From an uncultured Corynebacterium sp. (lineage in GTDB: Bacteria > Actinomycetota > Actinomycetes > Mycobacteriales > Mycobacteriaceae): a stretch of 9,937 nt of DNA. The notes below the pieces were generated by a model that worked only from the letters and a program-made list of their open reading frames with translations, searched no databases and was not told the DNA's origin. The translations under genes were made by a program, and so were the position numbers. The stretch lies in contig CAMIFC010000049.1 in assembly GCA_946220775.1 (NCBI GenBank), forward strand, positions 1 to 9,937, in the 5' to 3' direction. Each line of letters starts with the position of its first letter. Position 1 is the stretch's first letter. Positions 6,543 through 9,937 of this stretch are shown in pieces.

Positions 6543-7931
6543 CTACAAGATCAGCTGAGAAGCGATGTAGAAGTAGATCAGCACCCCAAGACCGTCGCAG
6601 ATCGAAGTAATCAGCGGTGCCGAGGCCGATGCCGGGTCAAGCTTGAGTTTCGCCAACAAGAACGGCAGCGACATGCCGATAATGCAGCCCACAATCACGA
6701 TGATCAGCATGGATAGCGCTACAACAACGGCCAAGATCGTCCCGCCACGGAAGATTCCCAGCACCGACACGGCCACGGCCATCGCCCCACCGAGCAACAG
6801 TGCCACCGCGAACTCCTTGGAGAGGCAGCGCCACCAGTCGTTGAGTTTGACGTCCCCAATGGCAAGCGCCCGCACCATCAACGTTGCGGACTGCGAACCT
6901 GCATTTCCGCCGGAGTCGATCAACAGTGGCAGGAAGAACACGAGTGCGACCATTCCCTCAATGAGTTCCTCATAGTGCGCGATGCCCATGCCGGAAAAGA
7001 TGTTGCCAAACACCAACAGAACTAACCAGGTAACCCGGCTTCGGAAGAGTTTCCCGATGGACGCAGTCACCACGGATTCGGACATGCCGGCGGAGCTGCT
7101 CATACGGGTGAAATCTTCGGTGATTTCGTCTTCCATGATGTCGCTGGCTCGTTCGGCGGTGACGGCGCCGATCAGCTTGCCACCGGAAACAACTGGAATC
7201 GCATGCAAATCAAAATCAGCTATGAGCTGCGCTGTTTCTTCCTGGTCGGTCTCCGGCGTCACGGTGTTAATTGCTATCTGGGCGACATCGACCAAATGGG
7301 TGCGCGGATCGATAGTGACGAGTTCGCGGAGCGAAACAACGCCAACCAGCACGCCATCGCCATCCTCAAGGTAAACGTAGGACGCCACATCGACGCACTT
7401 CGCTGCCTCCCGAATCCGTTCCAGTGTGGCTGCAGCAGTGTCTCGGATAGGAGCTCGCAGCACACTGGGCGTCATGTTCCCACCAGCTGTTCCTCGCTCG
7501 AATTGCAAAAGCTTGCTGATTGTTCGTGCTCGCGGCTGGGCCATTTCAGCCAACAGCGCCTGGGCGTTATCACCGGGCGTTTCCCGAAGCAGGTCAGCGG
7601 CGCGATAGTCACTCACGCGATCGAGAATGTCCACGGCACGGCGGTACGTCACGGAATTTATCATTCGGACGCGAGCCTCTGGTTCCACGGACTCCGCCAC
7701 AAGCGCCAGCTGTTCTGGATGAACACCTAAAACTAGGGCGCCGATTTCAGGAAGGCGCAACGCAGCGAGCTGGTGACTGCGTTCTGCGGGATGAGGAAAA
7801 TCTGCGATCCACTGCTGCACGTCCAGTGGCAGTTGTGCCCGCAGATAGGCCTTGAGAGATTTCGGGCGTCGCTTGGTGTTGCGGTTATCGCCCGTTGCGC
7901 GGCTGGTGATGGTCGGCTTGGTGATCGACAT
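6543..7931 (-). CDS. mgtE: MgtE-family magnesium channel/transporter
   Basis: This inner-membrane Mg2+ uptake channel has 462 residues, a normal length. The order is: a basic, poorly conserved N-terminal extension (1-25); the helical MgtE N domain (about 26-150); a pair of CBS domains (about 150-268) that sense intracellular Mg2+ and gate the pore in this family; then about five membrane helices from residue 300 on. The signature PLLIDSGGNAGSQSATLMVR (335-354) and the last-helix Asp446 in SICDGLG, equivalent to the pore Asp of Thermus MgtE, are present. ATG at 7929-7931 has an excellent GAAGGAG (7939-7945) 7 nt upstream. Upstream lies a hairpin at 7978-8023. I saw no convincing M-box riboswitch. 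Confidence 0.95.
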   Translation of the reverse strand: MSITKPTITSRATGDNRNTKRRPKSLKAYLRAQLPLDVQQWIADFPHPAERSHQLAALRLPEIGALVLGVHPEQLALVAESVEPEARVRMINSVTYRRAVDILDRVSDYRAADLLRETPGDNAQALLAEMAQPRARTISKLLQFERGTAGGNMTPSVLRAPIRDTAAATLERIREAAKCVDVASYVYLEDGDGVLVGVVSLRELVTIDPRTHLVDVAQIAINTVTPETDQEETAQLIADFDLHAIPVVSGGKLIGAVTAERASDIMEDEITEDFTRMSSSAGMSESVVTASIGKLFRSRVTWLVLLVFGNIFSGMGIAHYEELIEGMVALVFFLPLLIDSGGNAGSQSATLMVRALAIGDVKLNDWWRCLSKEFAVALLLGGAMAVAVSVLGIFRGGTILAVVVALSMLIIVIVGCIIGMSLPFLLAKLKLDPASASAPLITSICDGLGVLIYFYIASQLIL

Positions 7932-7977
7932 GGGATTTCTCCTTCATAGAGAGCGCACGCAGCAGTGCTGGGCCGAT

Positions 7978-8023
7978 CACCTGACGTATAGGGAGCTACC
8001 GTAGTTTTAGCGGAGCTCAGGTG
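7978..8023 (-). promoter_or_regulatory. Inverted repeat upstream of mgtE
   Basis: CACCTGA (7978-7984) is an exact inverse of TCAGGTG (8017-8023). Inside, GAGCT (7993-7997) can pair with AGCTC (8014-8018), with further CCG/CGG pairs, and it shares two bases with the outer arm. Two partly exclusive foldings are therefore possible. On the minus strand TATACG (7985-7990) within it is a possible -10. It lies 46 nt before the mgtE start codon. It may be a leader structure or an operator; its link to Mg2+ is inferred only from position. Confidence 0.45.
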
Positions 8024-8187
8024 CCGATGATTTGCCTAGCTTCTTTTGCTGTTTTTTCTTTTGTTGTTGCTGCTATTGTTGTGCGCCGGGTTTTATGGCA
8101 TTTAGATGTCTCTGACGACAGAATTGTCAGCAGACAATGTCGAATAGGCGTTTCGCTTCGACTGGCAGGGTCACTGTCACTAGGCAT
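8017..8187 (-). CDS. Possible 56-residue small protein upstream of mgtE
   Basis: An ATG at 8185-8187 opens 56 codons, beginning MPSDSDPASRSE and ending RQIIGT, with a TGA stop at 8017-8019. A purine-rich GGAAGGGAGG lies upstream with its final GGAGG (8198-8202) 10 nt from the ATG. The C-terminal half is Lys/Thr/Ala rich and comes from the low-complexity stretch at about 8041-8085. No homology is recognised. The ORF contains a hairpin (8116-8142), and its stop overlaps the inverted repeat upstream of mgtE. It could be a leader peptide, a novel small protein, or chance. Confidence 0.2.
   Translation of the reverse strand: MPSDSDPASRSETPIRHCLLTILSSETSKCHKTRRTTIAATTKEKTAKEARQIIGT
8116..8142. repeat. 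Small perfect hairpin
   Basis: ATTGTC (8123-8128) pairs with GACAAT (8133-8138) around a 4-nt loop AGCA. CGAC (8116-8119) extends it with GTCG (8139-8142) across a 3-nt bulge. The symmetry is compatible with an operator or an RNA hairpin on either strand. Confidence 0.4.
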
Positions 8188-8280
8188 GATTCATCGACCT
8201 CCCTTCCTTTTAGAAAAGTGGTTTTATCTGGGCTGACGCGGATCCGATTTGTGGTTCGGTTTTTCGCTACTTAGTGGTCC

Positions 8281-8423
8281 TGTTTGGCACGCCACTGATT
8301 GCAATCGTTGCTTGCCACAACTGCTCGTTATAGTTGTCTGGCACAGGCACGTGGCAATTGCCTGGTGTGGGTGCGTGGCACCACTGCCTAGCATGAATGC
8401 CTAGCACCGTTGCCTGACACAAC
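8281..8423 (+). repeat. Degenerate 13-bp tandem repeat array (about 11 units)
   Basis: Nine 13-bp units begin at 8296, 8309, 8322, 8335, 8359, 8372, 8385, 8398 and 8411. An 11-bp unit (8348-8358) sits in the middle and a 15-bp leading unit at 8281-8295. Consensus by hand is TGCCTGGCAYNRN: T1 and G2 are invariant in the nine units, T5 and A9 are in eight of nine, and C3 and G6 in seven. Examples are TGCGTGGCACCAC, TGCCTAGCACCGT and TGCCTGACACAAC. Each unit contains an imperfect dyad, TGCC-T-GGCA. The period is not a multiple of three, so it is unlikely to be coding. It resembles iterons or a decayed minisatellite. Confidence 0.7.
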
Positions 8424-8564
8424 GGCGCTGCTAACCTGGGCAGCTGAAACTGCGCAGCAGAAATAGTGGGTCGCCTTGTTGAGGACTTTGGGTTTTTGCA
8501 CCGCGTTGAGTGCTTCAGTTCAGGGGTAGCCCCAGAAATGCGCCGACTCGTTGGCGCCCGGGGG

Positions 8565-8624
8565 TTAAGGAATGGCGCGAGTGTCGCGCGAATTGGCCAA
8601 CAAAGTGGCAAGAAAGAGAGTCAT
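8565..8624 (-). CDS. Possible 19-residue peptide with strong Shine-Dalgarno
   Basis: GGAGG (8633-8637) lies 8 nt before ATG (8622-8624) on the minus strand, an ideal arrangement. The frame gives MTLFLATLLANSRDTRAIP and then TAA (8565-8567). The N-terminal half is hydrophobic. It has no recognised homology. It may be a leader peptide, the 5' remnant of a lost gene, or chance. Confidence 0.15.
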   Translation of the reverse strand: MTLFLATLLANSRDTRAIP

Positions 8625-8711
8625 GGTTTCGTCCTCCACATCAGAGCTTCGACACTGCGTGACGTGAGTTCATGACCGACGGATCCAGCGTCTGATCACA
8701 ACAGCCACTTA

Positions 8712-8721
8712 GGGTTAACCC
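8712..8721. repeat. Perfect palindrome GGGTTAACCC
   Basis: This is a 10-bp perfect palindrome, flanked by TTA on both sides. It lies in the gene-free stretch and could be an operator. No adjacent gene start explains it. Confidence 0.3.
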
Positions 8722-8798
8722 TTAAGCCGAGAAAACCTGTCCTACCCTCGCCCGATCTCTCGATCGACCAAGAACAGTGGCCTGTGTTCACGCAGTAG

Positions 8799-8842
8799 CC
8801 TCACCGAATGAGGTTCCGCAACGCTTCATTTGCGTTGCAACC
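8799..8842. ncRNA. Adjacent hairpin pair, possible small RNA
   Basis: CCTCA (8799-8803) pairs with TGAGG (8809-8813). Next to it, GGTT and GCAACGC (8812-8815, 8818-8824) pair with GCGTTGC and AACC (8832-8842) around a 7-nt loop, an 11-bp stem with a 2-nt bulge. On the plus strand a weak GGC-AAAT-GCC stem and TTTT (8857-8870) follow and could end a transcript. The strand is undecided and no known RNA family is recognised. The two stems share GG (8812-8813), so they compete slightly. Confidence 0.3.
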
Positions 8843-8999
8843 AAAGACTATTGTCGGGCAAATGCCTTTTGTCAAACCCCAACCAGTACTCGCGTTTGTT
8901 GCGGTACCGCTCCCCTACGGCGCGCTAGCCCCGTGACGTACTTGTTTTGCAGTGCGCTCTTTTGTTGAGGATTAACGACCGCCAGCCCCTGAACGCAAG

Positions 9000-9028
9000 A
9001 ATCCCCCATCCGGATTGGATGGGGGATT
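9000..9028 (-). terminator. Terminator of the tRNA-Asp/tRNA-Phe unit
   Basis: AATCCCCCATCC (9000-9011) pairs perfectly over 12 bp with GGATGGGGGATT (9017-9028) around a 5-nt loop. It begins 5 nt past the tRNA-Phe 3' end. The tail on the minus strand is short and mixed (ATTCTTG), but the stem is strong and the position is as expected. Confidence 0.8.
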
Positions 9029-9033
9029 TGTTG

Positions 9034-9106
9034 TGGCCAGACCCGGGATCGAACCGGGGACCTTTCACTTTTCAGGCGAACGCTCTACCGACTGAGCTAT
9101 CTGGCC
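9034..9106 (-). tRNA. tRNA-Phe (GAA)
   Basis: This 73-nt cloverleaf has acceptor GGCCAGA/TCTGGCC with discriminator A, D-stem GCTC/GAGC, anticodon loop CTGAAAA (anticodon GAA), and T-arm CCCGG-TTCGATC-CCGGG. The 3' CCA is not encoded, as is common in Actinobacteria. It is the last gene of the cluster, 20 nt after the tRNA-Asp. Confidence 0.97.
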
Positions 9107-9126
9107 AGTGAAGTTACCTTCACGAG

Positions 9127-9200
9127 CGACCCTGACGAGACTTGAACTCGCGACCTCCGCCGTGACAGGGCGGCGCGCTAACCAACTGCGCCACAGGGCC
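9127..9200 (-). tRNA. tRNA-Asp (GTC), copy 1
   Basis: This 74-nt cloverleaf has acceptor GGCCCTG/CAGGGTC (one G-U pair), discriminator G, anticodon loop CTGTCAC (anticodon GTC) and no encoded CCA. It is identical over its full length to the copy at 9415-9488. It has its own promoter immediately upstream and is probably co-transcribed with tRNA-Phe. Confidence 0.97.
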
Positions 9201-9250
9201 GTGCGTATCGCACGAGATGTAACTATACCCAGCAGCCTACCGAACCACAA
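9201..9250 (-). promoter_or_regulatory. Promoter and leader hairpin for tRNA-Asp/tRNA-Phe
   Basis: On the minus strand TTGTGG (9245-9250), a 17-nt spacer and TATAGT (9222-9227, a full TANANT match) predict a start about 15 nt before the tRNA-Asp. A 5-bp stem with a 3-nt loop, GTGCG-TAT-CGCAC (9201-9213), occupies most of that short leader, directly against the mature 5' end. Confidence 0.65.
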
Positions 9251-9375
9251 ATTACCGGTTTACCTGCGAATTCACCCAGCAAACGAGTCACGTTAGCCGC
9301 TTTTCTGTTGCACATTGGCCATTTAGCCGTAAGCCTTTAGCAACCCACACAGATTGAAATTAGGGCACCAACGCG

Positions 9376-9406
9376 AAAAACCCCGAGCTTCATGAGAAAC
9401 TCGGGG
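9376..9406 (-). terminator. Rho-independent terminator of the tRNA-Glu/tRNA-Asp unit
   Basis: On the minus strand CCCCGAG pairs with CTCGGGG (plus 9400-9406 and 9381-9387) around a 12-nt loop, followed directly by TTTTT (9376-9380). This is a textbook intrinsic terminator, 8 nt past the tRNA-Asp copy 2. It divides the tRNA cluster into two transcription units. Confidence 0.88.
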
Positions 9407-9414
9407 CATTGTTG

Positions 9415-9488
9415 CGACCCTGACGAGACTTGAACTCGCGACCTCCGCCGTGACAGGGCGGCGCGCTAACCAACTGCGCCACAGGGCC
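9415..9488 (-). tRNA. tRNA-Asp (GTC), copy 2
   Basis: The 74-nt sequence is identical to the copy at 9127-9200, with anticodon GTC. Identity extends only 1 nt past the 3' end and 2 nt beyond the 5' end. It follows tRNA-Glu after a single nucleotide (9489), so the two must be processed from one precursor. Confidence 0.97.
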
Positions 9489-9489
9489 G

Positions 9490-9562
9490 TACTCCCAACG
9501 GGATTCGAACCCGTGTTACCGCCGTGAAAGGGCGGGGTCCTAGGCCTCTAGACGATGGGAGC
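9490..9562 (-). tRNA. tRNA-Glu (TTC)
   Basis: This 73-nt cloverleaf has acceptor GCTCCCA/TGGGAGT (terminal G-U pair), discriminator A, anticodon loop CTTTCAC (anticodon TTC), and T-arm ACGGG-TTCGAAT-CCCGT. CCA is not encoded. It is the first gene of the cluster. Confidence 0.97.
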
Positions 9563-9631
9563 ACACTACAAGATCGGAAGAATCACTACGTGAACGCAGA
9601 AACGATCCAACCGCTCTTCAGCAGTGTCTAC

Positions 9632-9661
9632 AGCCTAGACTAGACCAACTGAAAGCTACAA
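9632..9661 (-). promoter_or_regulatory. Probable tRNA-Glu/tRNA-Asp promoter
   Basis: On the minus strand TTGTAG (9656-9661), an 18-nt spacer and TAGGCT (9632-9637) predict a start about 60 nt before tRNA-Glu. The -10 match is weaker than that of the tRNA-Asp/Phe promoter. Confidence 0.4.
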
Positions 9662-9665
9662 ATCG

Positions 9666-9684
9666 CCTGCGTTAGGCAGGTTTT
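9666..9684 (+). terminator. Terminator-like hairpin facing plus-strand transcription
   Basis: CCTGC (9666-9670) pairs with GCAGG (9676-9680) around GTTAG, followed by TTTT (9681-9684). The T-run is on the plus strand, yet no plus-strand gene precedes it in this region. It may end antisense transcription across the tRNAs, or be fortuitous. Confidence 0.35.
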
Positions 9685-9765
9685 GCACTTGTTCGCACCG
9701 CACCCTAGGCGCTCAACTTCAGCGCTGCACTCTGCACTCATCGGGCACTCATGAGCACATGCGAA

Positions 9766-9822
9766 ATTTACTGCCAGACTGCGACACTTCAGCGGCTCAA
9801 GTGTCGCAGTCTGGCAGTAAAT
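9766..9822. repeat. Perfect 24-bp inverted repeat with 9-nt loop
   Basis: Arm 9766-9789 (starts ATTTACTGCC, ends GCGACACTT) is the exact inverse complement of arm 9799-9822. The 9-nt loop CAGCGGCTC is itself nearly symmetric (AGC-G-GCT), so the 57-bp unit is almost one full palindrome. No T-run follows on either strand, and the flanking genes do not need a terminator here. It may be a dispersed palindromic repeat, a mobile-element remnant or a regulatory structure. Confidence 0.8.
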
Positions 9823-9937
9823 ATCACCACTCCCTCGGAAGTGCACCCCAGCACGCCTCCCCCTGCCTCAAAAAACGCGCCCCGTCATGTTTTCCATACC
9901 TTCCGCAGACCCACACCTCAACGAACCCCACACCCCC

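Larger units (their letters stand above)
7932..8999. other. One-kilobase region without a confident gene
   Basis: Between mgtE and the tRNA-Phe terminator no ORF shows convincing protein character. The stretch holds the mgtE leader region and its hairpin (7978-8023), a low-complexity T-rich run (about 8041-8090), a small hairpin (8116-8142), two minute minus-strand ORFs with good ribosome binding sites (8017-8187, 8565-8624), the 13-bp repeat array (8281-8423), the palindrome GGGTTAACCC (8712-8721) and a hairpin pair (8799-8842). I see no transposase, integrase or recognisable gene remnant. It could be a regulatory or non-coding RNA locus, or a decayed insertion. Confidence 0.6.
9563..9937. 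other. Intergenic region upstream of the tRNA cluster
   Basis: No convincing gene is present. It contains the tRNA-Glu promoter (9632-9661), a terminator-like hairpin on the plus strand (9666-9684), a few GCACTC direct repeats (about 9727-9750), the large inverted repeat (9766-9822) and, to the right edge, a C-rich stretch in which I see nothing recognisable. Confidence 0.6.

Noticed and set aside
7932..8030. M-box (ykoK) Mg2+ riboswitch before mgtE
   Set aside because: A few short words (AGGTGA, GCTCC) resemble the M-box, but the conserved core order is absent and the region between structure and start codon is too short. An Infernal search with RF00380 would settle it.
8021..8236. A 71-codon plus-strand ORF with a hydrophobic N-terminus
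   Set aside because: The hydrophobic stretch is just the translation of a T-rich low-complexity run, and the rest looks random. The minus-strand ORF here has a better ribosome binding site, and even that is doubtful.
8281..8423. The 13-bp array as a CRISPR array
   Set aside because: Units are contiguous, too short and degenerate, with no spacers and no cas genes.
9626..9645. GTCTA/TAGAC repeats resembling an McbR site upstream of tRNA-Glu
   Set aside because: The half-sites face the wrong way (GTCTA-N5-TAGAC) and the gene is a tRNA.
9640..9846. A Cys-rich 68-codon GTG ORF on the minus strand
   Set aside because: It runs through the 24-bp inverted repeat and the tRNA-Glu promoter. Its apparent cysteine spacing is irregular and its start has only a distant purine run.

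Overview
The window looks like a chromosomal segment of a Corynebacterium (Actinobacteria). The gene set murA, a RamA-type GAF/LuxR regulator, cysK, cysE and a small Acetyltransf_CG-type GNAT is characteristic of that genus. MurA carries the actinobacterial Asp in place of the catalytic Cys, and the cysK promoter region contains an exact match to the corynebacterial McbR operator. I cannot name the species. GC content looks moderate, apparently in the high fifties by eye. A crotonase next to a RamA homologue would suit, but does not prove, a lipid-using lineage.

Layout. Positions 1-68 hold a good promoter-like sequence reading leftward, out of the window, past the end of murA; an rRNA operon is the expected downstream gene. 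From 69 to 4025 four genes lie on the minus strand: murA (cell wall), ramA (regulator of carbon metabolism, with its own promoter and RamA-like C/G-tract sites), a DUF2505 protein, and an EchA8-like enoyl-CoA hydratase. A 212-bp divergent region then leads to cysK and cysE on the plus strand, the two-step pathway from serine to cysteine. They are separated by a 266-bp spacer that contains a very long RNA-like hairpin. Facing cysE on the minus strand are a small GNAT acetyltransferase and the Mg2+ channel gene mgtE.

From about 7932 to 9000 there is roughly 1 kb without a confident gene. It is not featureless: it holds a hairpin just upstream of mgtE, two tiny minus-strand ORFs with strong Shine-Dalgarno sequences, a degenerate 13-bp tandem repeat of about eleven units, a perfect GGGTTAACCC palindrome, and a pair of adjacent hairpins.

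From 9000 to 9562 there is a minus-strand tRNA cluster. In transcription order it reads Glu-Asp-terminator-promoter-Asp-Phe-terminator, with two identical tRNA-Asp genes. The window ends with a 375-bp intergenic stretch that carries a perfect 24-bp inverted repeat with a 9-nt loop.

The coding genes are ordinary corynebacterial housekeeping and metabolic genes. The unexplained signals are all non-coding: the 13-bp array, the two long inverted repeats, and the duplicated tRNA-Asp flanking its own terminator and promoter. I found no multi-gene system that looks new.
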